From JAFKFJ01 sp963786445 (GTDB lineage: Bacteria; Pseudomonadota; Alphaproteobacteria; Acetobacterales; Acetobacteraceae): 64,000 nucleotides of DNA. Below the pieces are notes generated by a model. That model was given only the letters and a program-made list of their open reading frames with translations. It was not told the origin of the DNA and made no database searches. The position numbers and the translations under genes were made by a program. How positions within the stretch are numbered: position 1 is the stretch's first letter; every line of letters starts with the position of its first letter. The stretch is taken from assembly GCA_963786445.1 (NCBI GenBank), contig CAWAZU010000025.1, positions 360,247-424,246 on the forward strand. Direction: 5' to 3'. This document shows positions 44,565 through 52,505 of this stretch, piece by piece.

Positions 44565-44996
44565 ATGAAGGACATCCGCGACGGGCTGATGGTGGGCCGG
44601 ACCAGCGACGGCCGGATGGTACGCCGGCCGCTGTCGCCGCATCTGCAGGTGTACCGCCCGCAGATCACGTCGATCCTGTCGATCCTGCATCGTGCGACCG
44701 GGATCGCCTTGTCGGTCGGCACGCTGTTGCTGGTCTGGTGGCTGGTCGCGGCTGCCAGCGGCGATGCCGCCTATGCTGCCGTGTCCGGCTTCCTGCGCTC
44801 GCCGGTCGGGCTGCTGGTGCTGTTGGGCTGGACCGCGTCGCTGTGGTATCATTTCTGCAACGGGCTGCGGCATCTGGCGTGGGATGCCGGCTGGGGGTTC
44901 GAGTTGCCGCAAGTGCACCGCACCGGGTACGCCGTGGTCATCGCGGCTTGCGTGCTGACGATCCTGACCTGGGTGGTCGGCATGATCTGGATGTGA
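44565..44996 (+). CDS. sdhC: succinate dehydrogenase cytochrome b556 subunit
   Basis: A 143-residue subunit with three helices, anchoring complex II and sharing heme b and the quinone site with SdhD. RRPLSPHLQVYRPQITSILS and ILHRATGIALS are the SdhC signature; HFCNGLRHLAWD carries the expected heme ligand His. It heads sdhCDAB and is seven bases from sdhD. Confidence 0.93.
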   Translation: MKDIRDGLMVGRTSDGRMVRRPLSPHLQVYRPQITSILSILHRATGIALSVGTLLLVWWLVAAASGDAAYAAVSGFLRSPVGLLVLLGWTASLWYHFCNGLRHLAWDAGWGFELPQVHRTGYAVVIAACVLTILTWVVGMIWM

Positions 44997-45003
44997 GGAT
45001 GCC

Positions 45004-45441
45004 ATGAGCGAGACGGCGAAATCCTCGATGCTGCGTGCATCGCGAGACGCGGCGAAGGTGCAGGTGATGCGCACCCAGCTCGGCCGGGTGCGCGGCCTCG
45101 GCGCGGCGCATGGCGGCACGCGGCATTGGTGGGCCGAGCGGCTGACCGCGATCGCGCTGGTGCCGCTGACGCTGTGGTTCGTCGCCTCGCTGCTCCATCT
45201 GATCGGCGCGCCGCGCGCGGCCGTGGGCAACTGGATGGCACATCCGATCAACGCCGCCCTGCTGGCGGCGCTGGTGATCGCGACATTCCATCACGCCCAA
45301 CTTGGCTTGCAGGTGGTCGTGGACGACTACGTCCACCATGACAGAGTGCGCATGGTGCTGCTGCTGCTGATCAAGGGGGCCGCGGCGCTGCTCGGGCTGC
45401 TCGCGCTCTACGCAGTGGTCAAGCTGGCTTTCGCGGGGTGA
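45004..45441 (+). CDS. sdhD: succinate dehydrogenase hydrophobic membrane anchor subunit
   Basis: A 145-residue protein with three helices. AHGGTRHWWAERLTAIALVP is the alphaproteobacterial SdhD start, and HHAQLGLQVVVDDYVHHDRV holds the conserved His and quinone-side residues. It completes the membrane anchor with SdhC. Confidence 0.92.
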   Translation: MSETAKSSMLRASRDAAKVQVMRTQLGRVRGLGAAHGGTRHWWAERLTAIALVPLTLWFVASLLHLIGAPRAAVGNWMAHPINAALLAALVIATFHHAQLGLQVVVDDYVHHDRVRMVLLLLIKGAAALLGLLALYAVVKLAFAG

Positions 45442-45451
45442 CCGGACGCCG

Positions 45452-47271
45452 ATGAACGCGATCATCGAAGCCCTCCAACGGCGCCTACAGCGATCGTGGA
45501 CCATACCTACGACGTGGTGGTGGTGGGCGCGGGCGGGTCGGGGCTGCGCGCGACGCTGGGCATGGGTGCGGCGGGGCTGAAGACCGCCTGCATCACCAAA
45601 GTGTTTCCCACGCGCAGCCACACCGTCGCGGCGCAGGGCGGCATCGCCGCGGCACTCGGCAACATCGACGAGGACGACTGGCGCTGGCACATGTACGACA
45701 CCGTGAAAGGGTCGGACTGGCTCGGCGACCAGGACGCCATCGAATACATGTGCCGCGAGGCGGTGCCGGCGGTCTATGAGCTGGAGCATTTCGGCGTGCC
45801 GTTCAGCCGCACCGAGGACGGCCGCATCTACCAGCGTCCGTTCGGCGGCCACATGAAGGACTACGGCCAGTCGCCGGCGCGGCGCGCCTGCGCTGCCGCG
45901 GACCGCACCGGCCACGCCATCCTGCACACGCTCTACCAGCAGAGCCTGAAGCATGAGGTCGAGTTCTTCGTCGAATACTTCGCGCTCGATCTGATCATGG
46001 ACGAGGAGGGCGCCTGCCGCGGCGTGATTGCGTGGTGCCTGGAGGACGGCACGATCCACCGCTTCCGCGCGCAGACCGTGGTGCTGGCGACCGGCGGCTA
46101 CGGGCGCGCGTTCCTGTCCTGCACGTCGGCGCACACCTGCACCGGCGACGGCAACGGCATGGTGCTGCGCGCCGGCCTGCCGTGCCAGGACATGGAGTTC
46201 GTGCAGTTCCACCCGACCGGCATCTTCCCCGCCGGCTGCCTGATCACCGAAGGCGCGCGCGGCGAAGGCGGCTACCTGACCAACGGCGAGGGCGAGCGGT
46301 TCATGGAACGCTACGCGCCCTCGGCAAAGGACCTCGCCAGCCGCGACGTGGTGTCGCGCTCGATGACGCTGGAGATCAATGCCGGACGCGGCTGCGGGCC
46401 GAACAAGGACCACATCCTGCTGCACCTCGAGCATCTCGGCGCCGAGCTGCTGCACGAGCGGCTGCCGGGCATTTCCGAGACCGCGCGGGTGTTCGCCGGC
46501 GTGGACGTGACGAAGGAGCCGATCCCGGTGCTGCCGACGGTGCACTACAACATGGGCGGCATTCCCACGAACTATCACGGCGAGGTGCTGCGCCCGACGC
46601 ACGACGATCCGGACGCGGTGGTGCCCGGCCTGATGGCGGTGGGCGAGGCCGCCTGCGTCTCGGTGCATGGCGCCAACCGGCTGGGCTGCAACTCGCTGCT
46701 CGATCTGGTCGTGTTCGGCCGCGCCGCCGCGCACCGCGCCGCCGAGACGGTGCAAGCCGGGCGCAAGCCAGCCGCCGCTGCCGGCGAAGGCGGGCGAGGC
46801 GTCGCTGGCACGGCTCGATCGCGCGCGCCACGCCAAGGGCGGCACGCCGGTGGCGGCGCTGCGGCGACGAGATGCAGCGGACGATGCAGAGCCACGCCGC
46901 CGTGTTCCGCAACACGCAAGAGCTTGACGGAAGGCTTGTCGCGAAGATGCAGGGGCTGTGGCGCGGCTGGCGGACATGTCGGTCGTCCGACCGCAGCCTG
47001 ATCTGGAACACCGATCTGGTGGAAGCGCTGGAGCTGCACAACCTGATGGCGAACGCCATGACCACGATGGCCGGTGCCGAGGCGCGCAAGGAAAGCCGCG
47101 GCGCGCACGCGCAGGACGACTATCCGGAACGCGACGACGAGCACTGGATGAAGCACACGCTGGCGTGGTGCGGCGAGGACGGCGCAGTGCGGCTCGACTA
47201 CCGCCCGGTGAAGCATGCAGACGCTGACCAACGAGGTTTCAGTGTTCCCGCCGAAGAAGCGCGTCTATTGA
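45452..47271 (+). CDS. sdhA: succinate dehydrogenase flavoprotein subunit (about seven apparent indels)
   Basis: The FAD-binding VVGAGGSGLRATLGMG, the flavinylation SHTVAAQGGIAAALGN and the active-site MEFVQFHPTGIF and ERYAPSAKDLASRDVV are clear between 45496 and about 46750. The 5' end is rebuilt from ATG 45452 by dropping one C at 45471-45473 and the G at 45492, giving MNAIIEASNGAYSIVDHTYD. Further single-base changes are needed near 46760 (extra G), 46862 (extra G), 46967 (missing C), 46990 (extra C) and 47215 (extra C). The rebuilt protein ends SVFPPKKRVY at 47271 and has 604 residues, the normal length. Without correction the longest piece runs 45496 to 47001. Confidence 0.85.
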
Positions 47272-47306
47272 GCGCGCGTCGCGGCGGCTGATCGGAAGGC
47301 GCATTC

Positions 47307-48090
47307 ATGGCCGAATTCACCCTCCCCGCGAACAGCAAGGTGCGCGCGGGCAAGATGTTTGCCGCACCCGCCGGGGCCAGGCGCGTGCGCGCGTTCCGCG
47401 TCTATCGCTGGAACCCCGACGACGGCGAGAACCCGCGCACCGACACCTATGAGATCGATCTCGATGCCTGCGGCCCAATGGTGCTGGACGCACTGATCAA
47501 AATCAAGAACGAGGTCGATCCGACGCTGACCTTCCGCCGCTCCTGCCGCGAGGGCATTTGCGGCAGTTGTGCGATGAACATCGACGGCACCAACACGCTC
47601 GCCTGCCTCAAGCCGATCGAGGAGGTGAAGGGCACCGTGCGCATCTATCCGCTGCCGCACATGGCGGTGGTGAAGGACCTGGTGCCCGATCTGACGCAGG
47701 CTTATGCGCAATTGCGCAGCATCGAGCCGTGGCTGCAGGCCGACACGCCGGCCCCGCCGGACGCCGAGCGGCTGCAAAGCCCCGAGGAACGCAGCGAAAC
47801 TCGACGGGCTGTGGGAGTGCATCCTGTGCTTCTGCTGCACCACGGCCTGCCCGAGCTACTGGTGGAACGGCGACCGCTATCTCGGGCCGGCGGTGCTGCT
47901 GGCGGCGTATCGCTGGATCAGCGACAGCCGCGACGAACGTACCGGCGACCGGCTGGATGCGCTGCAGGACCCGTTCAAGCTCTATCGCTGCCACACGATC
48001 ATGAACTGCACCCAGACCTGCCCAAAAGGCCTCAATCCGGCAAAGGCGATCGGGGAGATCAAACAGTTGCTGCTGGAACGCGAAGGTTAG
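47307..48090 (+). CDS. sdhB: succinate dehydrogenase iron-sulfur subunit (one apparent insertion)
   Basis: The 2Fe-2S domain has RRSCREGICGSCAMNIDG. The C-terminal domain has CILCFCCTTACPSYWWN and CTQTCPKGLNP for the 4Fe-4S and 3Fe-4S clusters. The two halves are in different frames. Dropping the A at 47793 rejoins them as SPEERAKLDGLWECIL and yields 260 residues. It transfers electrons from SdhA to ubiquinone. The uncorrected frame runs on without homology through several downstream genes. Confidence 0.88.
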
Positions 48091-48115
48091 CCAAAGCGGC
48101 TCGGGCGTCAGGACC

Positions 48116-48778
48116 ATGTTCGCGGGCAACGTCTCGACACAAGAAGGGCGGCGGCAGGCGTGGTTCGACAGCCTGTTCGTCGACCATGCCCTGTTCCGCA
48201 CGGTCTGGGACAATTTTTCCGCGGTCATCCCGGAGCGGCTCTACCGCTGCAACCATCCGACACCGGCGCGGCTCGCGGCGCTGGCGCGGCGCTACGGGCT
48301 GCGCACGGTCGTCAACCTGCGTGGCCATCGAAGCTGCGGCTCCGACGCGCTATCGCGCGACGCGGCACGGCGGCTTGGCCTGGCGCACGTCGACATGGCG
48401 TTCGAGAGCCGCGGCGCGCCGCACCGCGACCGCATCCTGCGCTTTCACGGCATCTACACCTCGATGGCGACGCCGGCGCTGCTGCACTGCAAGTCCGGCG
48501 CCGACCGCGCCGGCCTCGCCGCCGGCCTCGTGCTGCTGTTCGAAGGCGGCAGCACGCGCGATGCGCTGCGCCAGCTGTCCTGGCGCTTCGGCCATTTCAA
48601 CCGCTCGCGCACCGGCGTGCTCGACGCGTTCTTCCTGCTCTACGCCGCCACGGGCGAGGGCAACAAACCGTTCCTCGACTGGGTGCGCGAGGACTACGAC
48701 GAACACGCGCTGCGGGCGAGTTTTCATGCCAACGGCCTGGCGAGTTTCCTCAACGACCGGCTGCTGGCGAGGGAGTAG
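48116..48778 (+). CDS. tyrosine-phosphatase-like protein
   Basis: A 220-residue protein. The phosphatase loop LLHCKSGADRAGLAAGL has the Cys-x5-Arg nucleophile and is preceded by TVVNLRGHRSC, an arrangement seen in dual-specificity/atypical tyrosine phosphatases of bacteria. No signal peptide is visible, so it should be cytoplasmic. The substrate is unknown. It follows sdhB by 25 bases, possibly in the same transcript, and overlaps the convergent methyltransferase by 29 bases. Confidence 0.72.
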   Translation: MFAGNVSTQEGRRQAWFDSLFVDHALFRTVWDNFSAVIPERLYRCNHPTPARLAALARRYGLRTVVNLRGHRSCGSDALSRDAARRLGLAHVDMAFESRGAPHRDRILRFHGIYTSMATPALLHCKSGADRAGLAAGLVLLFEGGSTRDALRQLSWRFGHFNRSRTGVLDAFFLLYAATGEGNKPFLDWVREDYDEHALRASFHANGLASFLNDRLLARE

Positions 48779-49415
48779 CGGCGAGCCGGGCGATCGTCAC
48801 CAGCCGTTCGCTGCGGTCCTCCAGCTCACTCGTCGTCGGCACCGCGTAGCGCGCGAACGGCGCCAAGCCCTCCCGCGGCAGATAGGCGCGGCCCGGATCG
48901 GCGATCCACACGTCTGCCCGCTCCGCCATCCGCTGCAGCCACGGCAGGATGTGGCGCGTCATCGGGGCCTCGTAGCACACGTCGCCGCACAGGATGACCT
49001 CCCAGCGACAGCGTGTGCCGACCAAGTCCTCCGCCAGCACCACGACATCCGCCCCATTGGCGGTGGCGTTCAGCGTGATGGCGGCGGCCGCGAGCGGGTC
49101 GATCTCGGCCGCCTCGACCCCGGCGGCACCGGCCTTGGCCGCGGCGATCGCCGCGATCCCGCTTCCGGCGGCGAAATCCAGCACGCGGCGCCCGGCGACG
49201 GCGGCCGGATGGTCCAGGATGTGCCGCGCCAGCGCCTGCCCGCCCGGCCAGGCAAAGGCCCAGAACGGCGGCTCGACGCCGTGTGCCTGCAACCAGCCCT
49301 CGCTCGCCTGCCAGATCGGCGTCATCTCGGTAGCGAGCTGCAGCGTGATCTCGGGCACCAGCGCGGCCGCGGTGGCGGCCGTGTGGGTGCGGATGAAGTC
49401 CTTGTGGTCGCTCAC
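48750..49415 (-). CDS. class I SAM-dependent methyltransferase (ETFB-lysine/Nnt1-like)
   Basis: A 221-residue protein. The SAM motif VLDFAAGSGIAAIAAAKAGA and acidic AAEIDPLAAAAI, with WAFAWPGGQALARHILDHP before it, resemble the METTL20/nicotinamide N-methylase-like group that methylates protein lysines. The target is unproven. GTG start overlaps the ubiA stop (GTGA), so it is coupled to ubiA. Confidence 0.78.
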   Translation of the reverse strand: MSDHKDFIRTHTAATAAALVPEITLQLATEMTPIWQASEGWLQAHGVEPPFWAFAWPGGQALARHILDHPAAVAGRRVLDFAAGSGIAAIAAAKAGAAGVEAAEIDPLAAAAITLNATANGADVVVLAEDLVGTRCRWEVILCGDVCYEAPMTRHILPWLQRMAERADVWIADPGRAYLPREGLAPFARYAVPTTSELEDRSERLVTIARLAATPSPAAGR

Positions 49416-50335
49416 ATCCGGCCGAGCAGGATCGCCAGCGCGACCGCCAGCCCCACTTCCCGGTTGGCGCGGAACTGGTGCAGGCACAGCGCCGGATCGT
49501 CGATGTCGAGCCGCCACACCTGCCAGGCCAGCAACAACGCGGGAACGACAAGGGCGGCGTAGAACGCCGCCGACAGGCCGACGGTCCAGCCCGCCAGCGC
49601 GAGGGCCGCGATGGTCGCGGTGTCGCAGACGGCGAGGAACGGGCGCGTGTGCCGGCCGAACAGGCGGGCGGTGGACCGCACGCCGATCAGGGCGTCGTCC
49701 TCGCGGTCCTGGTGCGCATAGATCGTGTCGAAACCCAGGTCCCACAGGATCGCCGCGCCATAGATCGCCCAGAATCCGGCATCGAACCGCCCGGTCGCGG
49801 CGACGTAGCCGAGCGGCGCGCCGAAGCCGAAGGTGAACCCCATGACCAGTTGCGGCCACCACGTCACGCGCTTGGCCAGCGGGTAGAGCCCCACCAGCAG
49901 CAGCGACGCCGCCCCCAACACCTGCGCGCGCGGATTGAGTTGCAGCAGGATGACCAGCCCTGCCGCGAGCAGCACCAGCACGAACGCCGCTGCCTGGCGC
50001 ATGGACAGCATGCCGGCGGCGAGTGGCCGGCCGGCGGTGCGGGTGACGCGCCGGTCGAGGTCGCGGTCCCACATGTCGTTGACCACGCAGCCGGCGGCCC
50101 GCATCACCACGCTGCCGACACCGAACAGCGTCACCAGCCGCAGCGTCGGCCCGGCGGCCAGCCCGCCGAGCAGGATCGACCACAGCCCCGGCAGGAACAG
50201 CAGCCACGCCCCGATCGGCCGGTCGAGCCGCGCCAGCAGCGCGAACGGCACCCAGCCGCGCGGCAGCCGTGCCACCCAGCCGGAGGCGACGATGTCGGTG
50301 TGTGCGGCCATCGCTGCTAATGTCGCCACCGCCAT
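49412..50335 (-). CDS. ubiA: 4-hydroxybenzoate polyprenyltransferase
   Basis: A 307-residue membrane enzyme that attaches the polyprenyl tail in ubiquinone synthesis. Both Asp-rich Mg-diphosphate motifs are present (NDMWDRDLDRRV, DTIYAHQDREDD), with RLDRPIGAWLLFLPGLW at the start and about eight helices. The ATG at 50335 shares bases with the divergent rsmE start; the ATG at 50311 is an alternative that would separate them. Confidence 0.93.
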   Translation of the reverse strand: MAVATLAAMAAHTDIVASGWVARLPRGWVPFALLARLDRPIGAWLLFLPGLWSILLGGLAAGPTLRLVTLFGVGSVVMRAAGCVVNDMWDRDLDRRVTRTAGRPLAAGMLSMRQAAAFVLVLLAAGLVILLQLNPRAQVLGAASLLLVGLYPLAKRVTWWPQLVMGFTFGFGAPLGYVAATGRFDAGFWAIYGAAILWDLGFDTIYAHQDREDDALIGVRSTARLFGRHTRPFLAVCDTATIAALALAGWTVGLSAAFYAALVVPALLLAWQVWRLDIDDPALCLHQFRANREVGLAVALAILLGRM

Positions 50336-51041
50336 GTCCGGGTCAATCCGCCTCCATGTCGCAGCCCCGTTGACGGAAGGCGTCGAGCTGGAGGCGACGC
50401 CTGGGCAGGCGCACTACCTTGCCGCCGTGATGCGCCGCGCCCCCGGCGGGACCGTGCGGGTGTTCAACGGCGCCGACGGCGAATGGGAGGCGCGCATCAT
50501 TGCCCTGCAGCGCGGCCGCGCCCGGCTCCGGGTCGAGCGCCGGCTCCGGGCGCAGCGAGCGGAGCCGGACCTGTGGCTCGCCTTCGCCGTGCTGAAGCGG
50601 GACGCCACCGACCTCACGGTGCAGAAGGCGACCGAGCTGGGCGCCGCCGTGCTGCAACCCGTTCTTACCGCGCGCACCGGCGCCGCGCGGGTCAACACCG
50701 AGCGGCTCGCGGCGATCGCGACCGAGGCCGCCGAGCAGTGCGAGCGGCTCACCGTCCCGCGCATAGCCGCTCCGCGGCCGCTGCGGGAGGTGCTGGCAAC
50801 CTGGCCGTCCGGCCGTCCGCTGTTCGCCGCGGTGGAGCGTGAGGCGGCGCCGAAGCTGCGGCCGTGGCCGGGACCCGCCGGCCTGCTGGTCGGGCCGGAG
50901 GGCGGGTTCGCGCCGGCGGAGCTTGACGAACTGCGTCACCACCCCCTTGTGAAGCCGGTCTCGCTCGGGCCGCGCATCCTGCGCGCGGAGACAGCCGCCA
51001 TCGTGGGTCTGGCGCTGTTGCAGGCGCCGGGCTGCTTGTAA
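50334..51041 (+). CDS. rsmE: 16S rRNA (uracil-1498-N3)-methyltransferase RsmE
   Basis: A 235-residue SPOUT methyltransferase. An N-terminal PUA-like domain (RLHVAAPLTEGVELEATPGQ) is followed by the knotted domain with KRDATDLTVQKATELGAAVL, GLLVGPEGGFAPAELDEL and SLGPRILRAETAAIV. The ATG is divergent from, and overlaps by two bases, the ubiA ATG. Confidence 0.93.
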   Translation: MSGSIRLHVAAPLTEGVELEATPGQAHYLAAVMRRAPGGTVRVFNGADGEWEARIIALQRGRARLRVERRLRAQRAEPDLWLAFAVLKRDATDLTVQKATELGAAVLQPVLTARTGAARVNTERLAAIATEAAEQCERLTVPRIAAPRPLREVLATWPSGRPLFAAVEREAAPKLRPWPGPAGLLVGPEGGFAPAELDELRHHPLVKPVSLGPRILRAETAAIVGLALLQAPGCL

Positions 51042-51080
51042 GAGACCGACCGCGCCGCGCCAGAACCATACGGAAACGAA

Positions 51081-52442
51081 ATGTCGAACCCCGGAGAGGC
51101 TGACGCCACCCCGATCACGTCGGTCCGCCAACTCGTCGACTACATCGCGGCCGGCTGCAAGCCGAAGGAGCGGTTCGCGATCGGCACCGAGCACGAGAAG
51201 TTCGGGTTCCGGCGCATCGACTTCAGCCCGCCGCCCTACGAGCCGCACGGCATCCGCGCGCTGCTTGAGCGCATGGCGACCGACGGGTGGACGCCGATCC
51301 GGGACGGCATCAACCCGATCGGGCTGGGGCGGGGCGATGCCTCCGTGTCTCTCGAGCCGGCCGGTCAGCTCGAACTCTCCGGCGGCCCGCTGGCGACCCT
51401 GCACGCGACGCGCGACGAACTCGCGGCGCATTTTGCCGCCGTGCGTACGGCTGCCGAACCGCTCGGGCTCGGTTTCGCGCCGCTCGGCTTCCACCCGATC
51501 GCGCCGCGCGCGGCGATGCCGTGGATGCCGAAGGGCCGCTACGCGATCATGCGCCGCTACATGCCGCGCGTCGGCAATCTCGGCCTCGACATGATGACGC
51601 GCACCTGCACGGTACAGGTCAATCTCGACTACGGCTCCGAAGGCGACATGGCGCGCAAGCTGCGCGTTGCGCTGGCGCTGCAGCCCCTGGCGACGGCGCT
51701 GTTCGCCAATTCGCCGTTCACCGAGGGCCGGCCCAACGGCTTCCTTTCGTATCGCGCGCATGTCTGGACCGACACCGACCCCGACCGCACCGGCATGCCG
51801 CCCGCCTTCTTCGACGAGGGCTTCGGCTTCGAACGCTATGTCGAATGGTTGCTCGACGTGCCGATGTATTTCGTCGTCCGCAACGGCCGCTACATCGATC
51901 TCGCGGGCGTGCCGTTCCGCAGCTTCATGACGGGCGCCTTTGCCGACGGCGAGGCGGGGCGCGCGACCGTGGGCGACTTCGCGGACCACATGACGACGGC
52001 GTTCACCGACGTGCGGGTCAAGCGGTTCCTGGAGATGCGCGGCGCCGACGCCGGCACGCCGGCGATGATGCTGGCGCAGTCGGCACTCTGGGTCGGCCTG
52101 CTGTATGATGAGGCGGCGCTGCAAGCGGCCGAGTCGCTGGTACGCGAGCATCCGTGGACCGCATACGCGGCGCTGCGGCCACTGGTGCCGCGACAGGGGC
52201 TGGCGACGCGCTGGGCCAGCGGAACGCTGCGGGCACTGGCTGCGGCCGTGGTGGCGATCGCACGCGACGGCCTGCGCGCGCGGGGGCGACGTGATGCGGC
52301 CGGAAACGACGAGTCGCTCTATCTGGCTCCCCTGGAGGCGATCGTCGCCGGTGCGCCGACGCAGGCGGAACATTGGCTCGCGCTCTATCACGGACGCTGG
52401 CGGGAGGACGTCCGGCCGATTTTTTCCGAGGCCGCCATCTGA
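51081..52442 (+). CDS. gshA: glutamate-cysteine ligase (class III)
   Basis: A 453-residue enzyme for the first step of glutathione synthesis. FAIGTEHEKFGFRR, SLEPAGQLELSGGPLATLH and the TRTCTVQVNLDYGSEGDM segment place it in the plant/alphaproteobacterial GshA group rather than the enterobacterial type. It follows rsmE by 39 bases. An EgtA role in ergothioneine synthesis is less likely, as no egtB/D gene is nearby. Confidence 0.9.
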   Translation: MSNPGEADATPITSVRQLVDYIAAGCKPKERFAIGTEHEKFGFRRIDFSPPPYEPHGIRALLERMATDGWTPIRDGINPIGLGRGDASVSLEPAGQLELSGGPLATLHATRDELAAHFAAVRTAAEPLGLGFAPLGFHPIAPRAAMPWMPKGRYAIMRRYMPRVGNLGLDMMTRTCTVQVNLDYGSEGDMARKLRVALALQPLATALFANSPFTEGRPNGFLSYRAHVWTDTDPDRTGMPPAFFDEGFGFERYVEWLLDVPMYFVVRNGRYIDLAGVPFRSFMTGAFADGEAGRATVGDFADHMTTAFTDVRVKRFLEMRGADAGTPAMMLAQSALWVGLLYDEAALQAAESLVREHPWTAYAALRPLVPRQGLATRWASGTLRALAAAVVAIARDGLRARGRRDAAGNDESLYLAPLEAIVAGAPTQAEHWLALYHGRWREDVRPIFSEAAI

Positions 52443-52505
52443 CCATGCGCGCGAACTGCGCAAGCAGCGCTTGCCAACGCGGCGCGCGCGAAGTCTTATT
52501 CCGCC

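Noticed and set aside
45452..47271. Programmed ribosomal frameshifting in sdhA
   Set aside because: Seven sites without slippery heptamers or stimulatory structures, needing both plus and minus corrections, fit sequence error, not recoding.
47307..49562. 751-residue continuation of the sdhB frame
   Set aside because: Homology to SdhB stops at 47793 and resumes in another frame to 48090; beyond that the frame crosses three well-supported genes on both strands.
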